64,000 nucleotides of DNA from Piscicola geometra (GCA_943735955.1 OX030961.1:3024420-3088419), one strand, 5' to 3'; counted from the first letter of the stretch, positions 11,399 through 23,697 are shown. Program-made: numbers and translations. Notes: generated from the sequence alone by a model not told the origin.

Positions 11399-12489
11399 CC
11401 CCTTCTGCGTCCTTAATTGATGTTTTAATAAATACAATTTGAAGCATTATCTGGTGTATTGACTGTTGAAAAACTTCAAACGTACCAAAGGTTTCAATTC
11501 TCAACCGTGAGCTTTAAAATAAATGCATAACAAAACTTTTTGCATAGACTCCTACGTGGCCTGATTCTTTTTTCGGTGTTGTAATTTGTCAAACATTTTT
11601 TACACCAAAAAAGAATGCAATTTATTAACAAAAACAAAAATTGAAAATATAAAAAGTAAAATCGTGATTTCATGGATTGATTTAAAGGAATACTTTTTTC
11701 AAAAACACATTATATTATTTTTTCTCTTCACTTATGAGCATAGATGGGCATTTAAAAGCGAATAAGAAATAAATGAATAAAAAAATATGTTGATTTGATT
11801 AGGGTTTTTAACAGACATCATAGGCAGAAATATCCAATTGTTGAGTGACTGTAAAATTTACAGTGTAAATATTCACAGCTTCAGACTAGTGGAAATGAAA
11901 TAATATGAATTGTCAAATAAATTTAAACGAAAACTCACAACAAAAAACTATTTCTTTCAACAATAAATGTTGACTACAAGATTTTGTATAGAAAAATTAA
12001 ACCTTAATTGTAAAAAGTTTTTACTGTAAGTCTACAGTATGTCCAGGGGGGTTGGACTCACATAACCCCCTTGGTAAATTTTTACCCTACCTAGGCTACC
12101 CGTTGACAAATGTAATTTTGAAAAGTAACTTTATGTTGGATCAATAAAACTTTGTGAAATAAATTTATTGTGGAATGCATGGCAGTGGGCCAACCAAGGG
12201 GGGAAAGAACCAGAATCGCTTTTCTCAGCTCTGGTGGTACGATCGATTCAACTGTATTTAATATTTCTCCAGACGGCATCTAAGCATTGTGAATTGTTAA
12301 CCACTGGCAAATCCAAAAATGATGAATTCAGATCAGTGAGTGTCAGAAACTCGAAAAAGCTTTTAGAAAAGGCTGTGAGGCAGGAATCAAGTGAAGCAAA
12401 CGTTAGGAGTTACAAGATGCCCAACGAATTATTGAACTTAGAGACCATAATTGCTCGACGGTGCAAAAAAGAATGGTCAGCGCCATGAA
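11399..12489. other. Intergenic DNA downstream of copy 1
   Basis: The first 250 bp are shared with the 3' flanks at 23.7-23.95 and 27.45-27.7 kb, so the duplicated unit includes 3' DNA. A 106-codon open frame at 12168-12488 (MWNAWQWANQGGKEPES start) has no recognised family and is not called as a gene. Confidence 0.5.
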
Positions 12490-12700
12490 AAGCTGAAAAA
12501 ATTCGCATAAAAAGTGCGCTTCTACCTATTTTTCGAACACAAATGAGATGAACAAGAAGAGTCGGCAACAAAAAAGCTTTTTTCACTGGCATACTTGAGT
12601 TTAGAACTATGTGCGCAACATCTCTTCACCTAGCAGACCTGAGTCTTTCCTTCTCGGGAAGACTTGCCCTCATGACAATGCTGCTTGACAAATATTTCAA
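12490..12700 (-). mobile_element. Non-LTR retrotransposon 3' coding fragment
   Basis: On the minus strand this matches, with frame breaks, the RT-derived tail seen intact at 27049-27285 (LPQRERLRSSRS and the shared CATGACAATGCTGCTTGAC flank). It lies at the outer end of the left arm of a large inverted duplication. Confidence 0.55.
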
Positions 12701-13079
12701 ACACTAATAGGACAGACACTTGTGCATAAACAATATATTTTTGTATTCAAAATAAATATGGGCACAAGTAGTCCACTAGTTGTGAAAAATAAATTATTTT
12801 TGCAACCTTTAATCCGGGGATTCGGACCCAAATCCGGATTCGAAACCTTCGCATTCCTACATCCTACTTTTTCTTCCGTTACATTTCATTGTGAAACTGT
12901 TTGAGATTTCTTTTTTTTCAAACTTTTTATGACTTCTCTTAATTAGATAAAAGTTTTTCCATATTTTAAAAAAGATAATTGCCATCAAATACAATTTTTT
13001 TCAAAAATGTTAAACAATTTTTAAACTTTTTTCATATTCACGTAACTATAAAGCTGATAGTATAAATCAGTAAACCACG

Positions 13080-13520
13080 CAAACTTATCTTAACTGCCCA
13101 CGCTTTAGATCGGTGGTATGTTTGCTAATTGTTAAGACTGCCCACCTGCAGGTGAGGCTTTGGGAAGAAGTTTTAATTACATTAATTAAAAAGCGCTATT
13201 AAACCTTATCTGAATTTTCCGTGCTAAACTTTAAAAATTAAACTTCATATTCGCAGGAGGAATATAAAGGTGAAACTTTTGACTTTCCATCTGGTCAAAG
13301 CAAGGAGTACGAAGGCTTTGAAACGTGCAAAAAAGAATGTGAAAACCAAGATAAAGGATGTTATATTGTTCTGACGAAAGAAGGTTCCGACACTTGCACC
13401 ATCAACGTAGGCAGTGTTGGCGATCCTGACAAAATCAACCGGCAAGAAGAAGGCGCGACGGCTTATATGCTGGACAATGCGGAGAATAAGAATGTCTTCA
13501 TGAATTTCGAAGCTGGAGCT
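13080..13520 (+). pseudogene. PAN-like pseudogene, subtype D
   Basis: A promoter remnant (AACTGCCCACGCTTTAGAT) is followed directly by intron 1 sequence, so exon 1 with its signal peptide is deleted. The exon 2 remnant spans about 13256-13514. The bases encoding the first C-W pair, just past the acceptor, are missing (CGCAGGAGGAATATAAAGG against CGCAGACTGTTGGGAGGAA in the 28.98-kb copy). One G is lost near the end (ATGCTGGACAATG), which shifts the frame. Confidence 0.8.
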
Positions 13521-14639
13521 TCCCAGAAAAGACATGAGTTCATCAACTCTAAATTTAGAACCCTATTTCAAAGTTTAAAAAAAATTTGTTTGCTCATACA
13601 CGAAATTTATAAATTCTTGACACGTTGAAACTATTAAGAATGAAGCCTTAACCCAGTGATCTGAATTCGGACATGAACATTAAAATACTATAATTAATTA
13701 ATTAATCATATATATAATATTTTGTGTGTCTGTTAGGTATTATAGATGCGTAAGCTACATATAAGAATAATATTTATTTGAAGTTGTGCTATAGTTTATT
13801 TACAGTCAATTTTTAAAATCATGTGAAATCAACATTTTTTGTTTTACTTGTTTGGCCCAATAGAAAATAAAACGACGCAGTAATTATGCATTTATTTTTT
13901 TAAAATATATACTTTTAACCATAAACAACACAATAGAAAAAGTTACTTGATTATAATTTACCCAAAATATCTACAAATTACATATAAATTAGTATGTCCG
14001 ATATCGGAACAGTGGGCTCTTACCCAGTCATTTGCCTCTAGTTTCCTAAAGAGCTCTGGGTTACCATTGGGTTTACATTTTGATTTCGAATTGTTTCCAT
14101 GTGTGGATAATACTTAAAAAACAACTTTTTTTGTGAGAAATAAATAATTATGCGCATTTCGAATGCTCAAGCATATTTCGCCCCAATTGGCTGATTATAA
14201 GCCTAAATTATTGCTTTAGAATTTTTCTGAGCAATTTTTCAGAAATTTCAGTGAAGCACTACTGTTTTAAACAAAAATGAAAACAAACGAAACCTTGTTA
14301 TTGACATTTAAAAAACTAAATTTATTTAATATGTGTGTATAATAATAATTGATCACTCGATATTTAGACAATAAAAATGATTTATTCATCCCTTTAATTT
14401 ATTAAGTACCTATGTATGTATTTTAGCAAAAATATTTGTTCACAGTTAAACAAAAATCGAACCATTGTTTTGACAAAAAAGTTAGTCAAGAGCCCAATGA
14501 TCCATATTTGGACACATCACAGAAACCATAAAAATATTTGAAATGTTAAGTTATGATTTAAGTTTTGATAATAAGGCCCCAAAATAAGCTGGAATTATGA
14601 ATTACAACTTTTTACATAGTATGGATCACGGGGCGGGCT

Positions 14640-15313
14640 CTTATGGGGAAGAATAATCCCGTAGGGGGGAAGAATAATCATCAATTTTGAAATTCCTAAG
14701 CGTCTACTTAGGACATGATTAAAACTAAAAATACAGAAGTTTTACACCATAATAACCCCCCCTCCAGTGATTGAAAAAAAAACACAAAAAAAAGATGTTT
14801 TACTTTTTTTTCATATTTAAATCTTTCTTAGTTGATAAAGAAAAGATTCAAATTTCTTTATTTTCAGTGAAAGCGTCATCTTTTGATTTCAACAGGCATA
14901 AAAATGCAAATATTTTCGCTTCTTTCTATGAGCCAGCTTAGACTCACTTCAAGTGCTCAACTGCTGCCTTTGACAGAAAATGCACATCCAAGCAGGAAAA
15001 CACCACCAGAACAACTTTAAATAGGGAAGTTCCATAACTTTTCTGAAGCTAGGCGATTGTGTACCTGTGGGTTGTGGCTTGAGATCTCAGTGAGATCACT
15101 GAAGTGGCGAACAAGGACTACCGCTGCCTTGGAAAGGAATCCAAATGTGTTTTTTTTGTAAGAAAACAGCCCATTGGATACCTTTCTTTGCTCAAGGTAG
15201 GAAAAAAAACTCATTGTATCTGTTCCAGAGTTTGGCTGAGCTCGGGAGCCACCAGCTGAAGAAATATGTCAAGTGCATGTCTAACTACACTAGAATTTTT
15301 CTATACTTCTGAA
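14640..15313. repeat. Dispersed repeat, copy 1 of 3
   Basis: Also present at about 18385-19140 (direct) and 24300-24975 (inverted). All three carry a minus-sense reading similar to YLEQRKVSNGLFSYKKNTFG followed by AAVVLVRHFSDL, so it may be the coding end of an unidentified transposon. In no copy is the frame long enough to name the family. Confidence 0.6.
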
Positions 15314-15394
15314 CGCTCATTTAAACAAAAATCAGAACTTTAATAAATAGACTGTAAGAATAAACTCACCAACTCAAATGAAATTGAAGCTTCC

Positions 15395-15460
15395 ATCTCT
15401 AAACGCTTCAGTTGCGTGCCCGGGCGCTATATAAAAACGAAAATTATTATTATTATTCTT
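15395..15460 (+). mobile_element. LINE-type 3' terminus with ATT tail
   Basis: TTCAGTTGCGTGCCCGGGCG then CTATATAAAAACG and (ATT)n. The same end sequence occurs at 43285-43345 and 44690-44752, where it follows LINE coding sequence. Confidence 0.6.
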
Positions 15461-15472
15461 AAACAAATTACA

Positions 15473-15720
15473 TTTTTTTTGGTCTATGTTATTAACAGAC
15501 TGACAGAGGCAGGCCATGTTACAATGTTTCTAGGAACCATGGTTCTTATGCGCCAGAGACGCCACTTCTCACGACGTACACATCTCTCAATGCATCCGTC
15601 GCAAACACCGCATCATATACACTAGGTATATGATAGTTCACGGTTGCCTATCAGGGATTCAAAAAGGCAACCTTGGAGTTGCAAGTCAGACGTCTACCAT
15701 CTAAGCCATCCCCGCTCCCC
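15473..15720 (-). mobile_element. tRNA-derived SINE, copy 1
   Basis: On the minus strand the element starts GGGGAGCGGGGATGGCTTAG with a perfect pol III A box (TGGCTTAGATGG), followed 30-odd nt later by a B-box-like TTTTTGAATCC, then a body of about 170 nt. A T-run on the plus strand marks its A-rich 3' end. It matches the copy at 28219-28467. It is a SINE rather than a tRNA gene because the B box is degenerate and no cloverleaf 3' acceptor stem closes. Confidence 0.75.
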
Positions 15721-15978
15721 ATATACAAATGAGTTTTCAGATCTTCAGTCACTAGCTGACCTCCAAAGGTTAGAACTTTAACTAGAGCTTTAAGAAGTTA
15801 AACATATTTGAATGTGAAAATTAAGCAAAATAATTGTTACTATTAAATTTTGGTTTTAAAAATCTAAACTTGTAATGTAATTTAAAAAAATAAATATTCT
15901 GGACTAATTTAACTTCGTTTGATTAATTTATTGGTGGAATGCGTGGGTCTTGCGGAGGTATGTTTGCTAATTGTTAAA

Positions 15979-16086
15979 ACTGCCCACGCTGGAGCATCGA
16001 TTATCGAGTGGTGAAGAGACAGACGAGGCAGCGAGAGAAGGGTATATAGAGGGGTGAGGAAGGAAGGCCGCATCAAGCCTCTCAAC
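15979..16086 (+). promoter_or_regulatory. Conserved core promoter of PAN-like gene, copy 2
   Basis: CTGCCCACGCTGGAGCATCG then ATTATCGAG block, and a TATATA box at 16043-16048, 44 nt before the ATG. Confidence 0.72.
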
Positions 16087-16539
16087 ATGGCCAAGCTCAT
16101 CTCCTCTCTCGTCGTCCTCTTCGTTCTGGTCGTCGTCTCGATTGCAGACGAAAAAGGTGAGGCTTGGGGAAGGATTTTTTAATTTCATTAAAAGCTTTTA
16201 TTAAAATAATTGAAAAACGCTATTAAACTGTATTTTATAATATTTTTATTTAGTTTTTCCAGTACTTAAACCTCAAAAGGCAAACCCATATTTACAGATT
16301 GCTGGGATAAATATGAAGACGAAACCATCGACATACCAGCCAGTCAAAGCAAGCAGTTTGAAGGCTTGGAAACTTGCAAAAAAGAATGTGTAAAAAGTGA
16401 TTGTTACATTGTTGTGACGAAAGAAGGTTCCGACACTTGCACCATCAACGATGGCAGTGTTGGCGATCCTGACAAATTCATTCGAAAAGAAAAAGGCGCC
16501 ACAAGTTATTACCTTAGGGCGTGCGATGAGGATGCGTGA
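16087..16539 (+). CDS. Small secreted PAN/apple-like protein, subtype C
   Basis: Exons 16087-16156 and 16298-16539, phase 1, give 103 residues. The signal peptide (MAKLISSLVVLFVLVVVSIA) is nearly identical to the other copies. The mature part begins DEKDCWDKYEDETIDIPAS, followed by C-x3-C (LETCKKECV), SDCYIVV, DTCTIN and a final RACDEDA, so all six cysteines are present. Exon 1 and the promoter are much closer to the paralogues than exon 2 is, suggesting either fast evolution of the mature protein or homogenisation of the 5' end. The C-terminal EDA after the last Cys is unlike subtype A. The role is not known. Confidence 0.85.
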
Positions 16540-17684
16540 AGTTTGAAGCATGAGCATCAAAACTCAAACATATTTTCCAGCAATGAGCTTTCATAATCGA
16601 ACTCTTAAATATGTTTTAATTCATCTTGAATAGGTGTTGAATAAATAAATTGATTTGGCTCGTACACGACTTTTGAAAAATGTAGTTACTTTGAAACTAT
16701 TAAGAACGAGGCCTTAAGTGTCACTAATATGTTAATTGAAGTTTCGAAAGTTTATGTTTTGGAACCAGGGGCGTCGACACAAAAAAGTGAAAGAAGCAAT
16801 TGCTTTCAGTTGAAGTTAGGTGGAGGGAAGGAAATATCTCTTTGTAAAAATTTAAAAAATGGTAAAATAAACTTTTTCTAATTTTTCGAAAGATGATAAC
16901 TAGCATTAGTATCAAAATCTATATTAAAATTCTAAATTCTAATTGAAAGTGAAACCTTAGACTTTCCACTTTGTTGAGCCAAAGATAATAATTTCTTGAT
17001 TACAAGTTGATCGAAAACACTATGTATAAAACTCTCTAAATCTTTCCAATGACGCAAATTTATAAATTTTGGAAAGAATGAAAATGTTGAAGAGAAATAT
17101 CTTTTTTCTGTTTCTTCAAAAATTTTATTTTTGTTTTTAGTTATGAGAAAACAGACTCTAATAAGAAATGTGTATTTACAGTATTAAAACCTTTTTTACT
17201 GACCATGAAAAAGAGATAGACTGAACCTACTTTAATTTCTAATTTTCACACGCTCATTAAAAGAAATCAGAACTTTCAATCAAAAATACTGTAAGAATGA
17301 ACCCACAAACTGAAGTAAAATTGGAGCTTCCAATTCTAAACCAACCACAAATACAAGGGAGTTTGCAGAGCTTCAGTCACTAAATGACCTCCATAGGTTA
17401 AAACTTTTAACTAGACCTTCAAAAAGTTAAATGAATTTGAATGTAAAAATAAATAAATAAATTGTTACCATTAGATTTGGTTTTCAAAAATCTAAACTTA
17501 CACATTTTTTTCTTCCTATTTAAAAAGAAATAATTGCTTTAAAATACAAATTTTGTACAGTCTTTTTAACAATCTTGTAATTTGTCCCAATTTAAAAACA
17601 ATTTTTTAAATTCATTCATATCCACGTAAACTGGAAACCAGTAAACCACGCAATTTTATGCTTTTGCGAAGGATTTGTAACTGC
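16540..17684. other. Intergenic DNA, duplicated at 29.2-30.5 kb
   Basis: AT-rich. It shares several blocks in the same order with 29250-30480 (for example CCAATGACGCAAAT and ACCATGAAAAAGA), which marks a direct segmental duplication of gene copy plus flank. No gene was recognised. Confidence 0.6.
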
Positions 17685-17787
17685 CCACGCTGGATCATCG
17701 ATTATCGAGTGGTGAAGAGACAGACGAGGCAGCGGGAGGAGGGTATAAAAAAGGGTGAGGAAGGAAGGCAGCATCAAGCCTCTCAAC
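17685..17787 (+). promoter_or_regulatory. Conserved core promoter of PAN-like gene, copy 3
   Basis: CCCACGCTGGATCATCGATT then ATCGAGTGG block, TATAAA at 17744-17749, 44 nt before the ATG. Confidence 0.75.
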
Positions 17788-18198
17788 ATGGCCAAGCTCA
17801 TCTCCTCTCTCGTTGTCCTCTTTGCTCTGGTCGTCGTCTCTTGCGAAGCAGGTGAGGCTTGGGAAAGAGGTTTTAATTACATTAATTAAAGGGCGCTATT
17901 GAACCTTATTTGAATTTTCCGTGCTAAACTTTAAAAATCAAACTTCATATTTGCAGGTTGTTGGGAAAAATATGAAGGTGAAACTTTTGACTTTCCATCT
18001 GGTCAAAGCAAGGAGCTTGAAGGCTTGGAAACTTGCAAAAAAGAATGTGAAAACGACACAGGGAGTTGTTACATTGTTCTGACGAAAGAAGGTTCCGACA
18101 CTTGCACCATCAACGTAGGCAGTGTTGGCGATCCTGACAAAATCAACCGACAAGAAGAAGGCGCGACGGCTTATATGCTGGGACAATGCGGAGAATAA
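17788..18198 (+). CDS. Small secreted PAN/apple-like protein, subtype D
   Basis: Exons 17788-17851 and 17957-18198, phase 1, give 101 residues. The signal peptide ends VVVSCEA. Mature protein: GCWEKYEGETFDFPSGQS, then LETCKKECEN, GSCYIVLTKEGSDTCTIN and the end MLGQCGE, with six Cys. This is the intact parent type of the pseudogenes at 13.3, 26.2 and 28.9 kb, which share the GETFDF and VGSVGDPDKIN signatures. No domain other than the PAN-like fold is visible. Confidence 0.85.
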
Positions 18199-18384
18199 GA
18201 ATGTCTTCATGAATTTCGAAGCTGGAGCTTTAACATTCAAAAATTCTTCCCAGAAAAGACATAATTCATCAACTCTAAATTTAGAACACTATTTCAAAGT
18301 TTTTTAAAAAATAAATACATTTGTTTGCTCGTACACGACATTTGAAAAATCTTGACACGTTGAAACTATAAAGAATGAAGCCTT

Positions 18385-19140
18385 AAGTAGGGGCGAAGAA
18401 TAGTCATTGATTTTGAAATTTTAAGCGTCTACTTAGGACATATATATATATATATATGATTAAAACTAAAAATACAAGAAGTTTGACACCAAAATAACAA
18501 ACCCCCACCCGTGATTGCAAAAAACACACAAAATAGGAGATGTTAAACCTTTTATTCATTAGAAAAACTCATTTTTTAACTTTTCAAAAAAAAATTACAT
18601 TTTTTCCTATTTTAATCTTTTTTGGTTGATACTTTCATCTAAGGAAAAAATGCCAATTTCTTTATTTTCAGTGAAAGCGTCATCTTTTGATTACAACAGG
18701 CAAAAAAGTTCAACTCTTTTTCGCTTCTTTCTATGAGCCAGCTTTTGTTTTAATTTTGTTTTCCTTTGGAATTAAGCTTTCCTTCTTTTACTCTTGTTAA
18801 GTTTTAACTATTTTTTTGCTTGAGCCGTTGCCTTGAAGTCTCCGAAAGACGGGATCTGGTCATCTCTAGTCTGCTTGCGATTTTTTTCCTGTGGGTTGTG
18901 GCTTGAGAACTCAATGAGATCACTGAAGTGGCGAACAAGGACTACCGCTGCCTTGGAAAAAACTCCGAATGTGTTTTTTTTGTAAGAAAACAACCCACTG
19001 AAAACCTTTCTTTGTTCAAGGTAGAGAAAAAACTCATTGTATCTGTTCCAGGGTTTGGCTGAGCTCGGGAGCCACCAGATGAAGACACATGTCAAGTGCA
19101 AATCTAACTACACTAGAATTTTTCTATAAAAATCTAGTTC
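18385..19140. repeat. Dispersed repeat, copy 2 of 3
   Basis: Direct paralogue of 14640-15313 with a TATATA microsatellite insertion near 18441-18460. The minus-strand reading FFLYLEQRKVFSGLFSYKKN is the best preserved of the three. Confidence 0.6.
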
Positions 19141-19299
19141 TACCATAAAACCTTGTAAAACCTGATATATTATCATATCCGTTTCTACCAATTGCAGAAC
19201 ATTTTTCATGGCACTGCTGATGCAATCGAAACTGTCCAAGCTGGAGCATCGATAGATTAATTGGTGGGGTACGTGGGTCTTTAGATCGGAGGTATGTTT

Positions 19300-19372
19300 G
19301 CTAATTGTTAAAATTGCCCACCCTGGATCATCGATTATCGAGTGGTGAAGAGACAGACGAGGCAGCGGGAAA
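19300..19372 (+). promoter_or_regulatory. Orphan copy of the PAN-like promoter
   Basis: CTAATTGTTAAAATTGCCCA then CCCTGGATCATCGATTATCG and the purine block, but the sequence leaves the paralogues after GGGAAAGGAGG. There is no TATA box and no exon, so this is a relic. Confidence 0.6.
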
Positions 19373-21100
19373 GGAGGCTGAAACTGTGCATAGACAGCTC
19401 AAAATCACATAAACAAGTTTAAGTGCGGATCAGTCTGATCCTAATGCACGTATCGAACTACAAGAACTCTTTGAGCCACAAGCCTTCAGCCCGAACTGCA
19501 TTATATGCTCGATGTTGCTCTAACCACTACCAATATATGTATATATATATATATCAATTTAAATATAAAAAAACAATCAACTTCAATAATCCAACCTCAC
19601 CCACACCACCATGATATGCACCGCCAAAAATCACTATCACCCCCAAAAAAATTCAATCATCCCTACAGTACCAACAATCATACAACAGCACAATCATCAC
19701 CACATCATCCTCAAAACCATAAAACACAATCATCATTCTTGTCAATTTTCTGTCTTGCCACTGGTGCCGAGGCTGCGATAGAGGGTGAAGGAGAAGTCCT
19801 TGCCACAACTGGATCTGCTGCTGCTATGAAAGGTTTTCTTCTTTATGTCGCAGCTCACTTGATTCCCTGCGGCCATCTTGGTCTGCTGCGGCCATTCCTC
19901 GACAGATTCAAAACAACCAACATTCGCACAAAAAACATTCTAATTAATTAATTGTAATTTTATTTAGACTTAAGATTCTAAAATTTTAATATATTATACC
20001 CAAAACCGTTTATTCCACAAATTTATTTGAGCTAACCCAAAAAAAACCCCAGCTACTGCACTTCTTCAAGTAAATTGAAATGGCGAAAAGATGTTCACGA
20101 ACTGATTGACAAACTATTTTGTAACTGAGAACACATCTAAATATAGTCTAAACTGAATATGCAGTAAGAAATCATAAATAAATTTATTCAAACCACATTT
20201 ATTAAAACAGAAATAAATTTCAATGGCAAATAGTTTGATGAAATTATTAATTCTAATAATTTAATTAGCTATAATAATAATTACTATTATTTTAATTACA
20301 ACAGCAAAATATTTATCGTTAATTCCAACAGCACTCATAAACTGTCGTGCTATTTCAAAGACGACACTGACGACGAATGTAATCTTTATTATAAATTTAT
20401 AATCAATCTATGAGAGATGAAAAAATTATCTTTTCTTCAATAAAACTAGAAAAGCTTCAAGTGTGAAGCCTTTGCGGTTTTGATTTTTTTCAAAACATAA
20501 AAATCACATTCATCTACAAAATTCAAATTCAAATATAAATTGTTAAAATTTCATAATACATTGACATTTAAATAATACTTTAATTTTTTTCATAAAAAAT
20601 ATTGTAATAAATGACTAAGCGAGGAAAGAGTGTTTTGAGAAATGTTAAATGTGAACAGGAAATAAAAGGTTATAAATATAAAATTTAAAAATTTAACTTA
20701 TAAAATTAAAATGTATTGTAAACAATTTTTGAAAAAACTCAGTATTAAAACAGCAAAGAAATATAAAAATTGATGTTGTGAAAAAGCAACAGCGGCGGTA
20801 TATGGGTTAAACAATTAATGTTTAACAAAATTTGAGCATCCCCCCAGCATTTTTTGCTGGTTGCGCCCCTTTATAAGACGCACTTTTTTTCTTATTTTTA
20901 CTCTCAAAATCTTTTCAATGACGCAAATATATAGATTTTACAATATTTAAAAAGAATTTTTGGGAAATTACTTTCTAGTCTTCGTTTCTTCAAATCTTTT
21001 TTATGGTATTCAATCAATAACTAAATATTTTTATAGCGCTCTGTATCTTTTGCTTCCCTTGCCAACCTAGCAATGCATTAAATCCTTCTTTTATTTGCAA
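19373..21100. other. Intergenic DNA, mostly AT-rich
   Basis: A local GC-richer island at 19740-19915 lies in an open frame with no recognised product. A block at 20880-21000 is shared with 29815-29935. No gene is called. Confidence 0.45.
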
Positions 21101-21139
21101 CCTTATCCACCCCCTTCCATCTCTGATACACCACACACA

Positions 21140-22760
21140 CCACTAGACCTGTTTCTCCGTTCATCCTCAACACCAGCAAATCTTCTTGGTATTTGTTCAC
21201 TTAATAAGGTTAATTTTGAGTCAAAAATAAATCCTAAGCTATGAATATGATTAGATTGAACAATAGTATGAGTGGAAAATTTACATGAACCACTAATTAG
21301 TTGGCCATTTTAATCAAAAAATATAAGTTCAAATTTTAGTGGATTCAATTTTAAAGGCATAGAGCTAGACCAGTTTTCAATAGATAATAGACATAAAGAT
21401 ATAGATGACATAACAGTATTATAAGATGATATATGTAAGCTGACATATAACTGCGAATCGTCAGCATAGGATAGGGAGTTGAGAGAATGAGAGGAAATAA
21501 TAGAAGAAAGTTAAGAGGCGTATAGAATAAAAAACAAAGGATCAGAATAGAACCTTGAGGAACACCACATGAGTAAGTAGATGGGGTAGATGTACAGTGA
21601 TTTAAGGAAACATAAACAGATCTATTAGATAAATATGACTTAATCCAAAAAAAGAAGAATAATTAATATCGAACTTATTTTTTTAGTAATAATAGTAGTA
21701 AAGAGTGATCAACAGTATCAAAAGCGGCAGAATAATCTAAGCAGACAGGTACAAAACATTTTTTTATTATCAAAAGCATAAATGAGGTCATTATAAAGTT
21801 TCAAGAGGGACGATTCACATTTATGGCTTAAACGAAAACCAGATTGTAACGAAGGGAAAAGAGAGTTATCAATTAAATATGAGTGCATTTGTTTATCAAC
21901 TACTTTTTCTAATATTTTAGAAATGAATGACAGATAGAAATAAGTCTATAATTATAAATTTGAAATGGGTCTAAAGAATTATTTTTTTATGTTGGTATGG
22001 TAACAGAAGCTTTGTATAAAGTTGGAAATTTAGAAGTAGAGAGAAAAAGAGATTAACAATCAAAAGAATTATAGGGTAAAAAAGATCAGACAATTCTTTA
22101 ATCAAATAAGTTGGAATTAAGTCAAGAGAACAGGTAGATGTAGACATAGAATTAATAATAAAGATAGGTCAAGTAGAGAAATTGAAGAAAAACTGAAAAA
22201 ATTAAATTCAATATTGTTATTATAATTATTAGGCCTTAGAACAGAGGTATTATTGTTAAATATAAATCTTATTATTTCTACTTTACAACTAATATAGTTA
22301 TGATCATAGATATACTATATTTGTTTTTTTTACTACTTGTTTTTTATAGGATATCTATGGTTATGATAGTCTTGAAGAGAGAAGGATGAAAGAGGTGGAA
22401 GGTTTTTATTTAATAAGTGAATGCCAACGATTCTTTAAAGAAGAGGCGTTGACTATAGAAATTCTAAAATAATTACAGTGCTTAGAGAATAATATAGATT
22501 TATATTGGTTAAGAGAAAACATGTAAAGGTTATAATAAAAAGAAAAAACTATAGGACCTAAACTTACGCTTATGTTAACGTGCAACTCGTTTCACACATT
22601 CACTGTCGAACCACGGAGACCGTTTCGACAGTAGACGACATGAGCGCAAGTTTAAAGGTAAAATGATGTCAAGAACTTTGCGCGCTCTTGAATTTAAGGT
22701 AAGAGCGCTATAGACATTTATTTGATTGATTTGATTGAAGAATAGAAGAAATAAAATCAT
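21140..22760 (-). mobile_element. Degenerate non-LTR retrotransposon (CR1/L2-like reverse transcriptase)
   Basis: Minus-strand translation, across several frameshifts and stops, shows in order: an endonuclease-linker motif (KRSPWFDSECVKRVAR, near 22575-22630), a YR-I-S-like RT block, a block like DYSAAFDTVDHSLL broken by frame changes, VPQGSIL (near 21560) and SYADDSQLYVSL (near 21460-21480), the RT catalytic motif. This order is that of LINE ORF2. It is too damaged to be active, and the clade is inferred from motif wording only. Confidence 0.75.
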
Positions 22761-23245
22761 TAGTTAATTAAATAGTGATCAGAAGAGTTAAATTTAGTGG
22801 TGGATATATCAGATATTTTAGAAAGAGAAGTTATTTAAAATCAAATGTATTTCCAGATAGATAGGTTGGAGTGGATATATGTTGTGTTCATAAACTAATG
22901 GTTGTGTTAAGTTGAAAGTATTGAGTATCTGAAAGAACTTTTAACTAGAGCTTTAAGAAGTTGAATGCATATATATAAATATATACTATATGTATATAGT
23001 ATACTATATGCATATCGTTTAATGGATTTTAAAATATTTGAATGTGAAAATTAAACCAAAAAATGATACTATTAGATTTGGTCTTCAAAAATCTAAACTT
23101 GAACATTTTCTCTCTATATTTATAAAAAATAATTGCTATGAAATAAAGTTTTTGTTTGGTCTTTTTCAAAATCTTTTTATTTTGTCCACGTAAGCTGGAA
23201 ACCAGTAAACCACGCAATTTTATGCTTTTGCGAAGGATTTGTAAC
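22761..23245. other. AT-rich spacer
   Basis: AT-rich, with a TATA-rich run at 22960-23020. The right end (23030-23245) is a paralogue of the DNA upstream of 17.7 and 15.8 kb. Confidence 0.5.
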
Positions 23246-23351
23246 TGCCCACGCTGGAGCATCGATTATCGAGTGGTGAAGAGACAGACGAAGCAGCGAG
23301 AGGAGGGTATAAAAAGGGGTGAGGAAGGAAGGCAGCATCAAGCCTCTCAAC
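23246..23351 (+). promoter_or_regulatory. Conserved core promoter of PAN-like gene, copy 4
   Basis: CCCACGCTGGAGCATCGATT then ATCGAGTGG block, TATAAA starting at 23308, 44 nt before the ATG. Confidence 0.75.
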
Positions 23352-23697
23352 ATGGCCAAGCTCATCTCCTCTCTCGTCGTCCTCTTAGTTCTGGTCGTCG
23401 TCTCGATTGCAGGCGAAGGTGAGTATAGCCATTGAAGTGTTTTATAAGATTGAATTCAAATGATTTTTCACAGATTGTTGGAAGGAAATGAAAGGCTGGA
23501 AGGTGGACCTGCCCGGAGTGAAGGAGTTTGGGGGCCTCGATGAGTGCAAGACTGAGTGTTTGAAGGATAACTTTTGTCAAGTTGTTCAAACAACGGACGG
23601 CAGTGACTCGTGCTCCATCAACACTGGAGAAATGGATTGGTCGGATCTGAAGATGGACCAAGACGGCTATACCATCCACTCGTACCAGTCATGCTAG
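23352..23697 (+). CDS. Small secreted PAN/apple-like protein, subtype A, second copy
   Basis: Exons 23352-23418 and 23474-23697, phase 1, give 96 residues. Exon 2 is identical base for base to the copy at 11175-11398 and exon 1 differs at one silent position. The intron differs only by a small change near the acceptor, and the 3' flank stays alike for some 250 bp. The immediate 5' flanks also match, but those further out do not. Such identity over 12 kb points to a very recent duplication or gene conversion, or to purifying selection plus recent exchange. The protein features are those of the first copy. Confidence 0.85.

Larger units (their letters stand above)
12600..15313 (+). repeat. Left arm of a 2.7-kb inverted duplication
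   Basis: The sequence matches the reverse complement of about 24305-27120 in the same order: LINE tail, the MHKQYIFVFKINMGTSS open frame, PAN-like pseudogene exon, the GTGGGCTCTTACCCAGTC block, the AGCACTACTGTTTTAAAC block and the segment ending CTAGAATTTTTCTATACTTC. Divergence is visible throughout as small indels. The arms are about 9 kb apart. Confidence 0.8.

Noticed and set aside
12168..12488. 106-codon open frame
   Set aside because: There is no recognised domain, splice partner or paralogue in the window. It starts in AT-rich DNA and probably is a transposon relic or chance.
19505..19951. 148-codon open frame containing a GC-richer stretch
   Set aside because: The first half is low-complexity His/Pro/Ser. 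The second half has no recognised family or splice support.
23362..23679. 105-codon minus-strand frame and its twin at 11156-11380
   Set aside because: They are antisense to the subtype A secreted-protein exons, whose signal peptide, splice sites and cysteine pattern support the plus strand.
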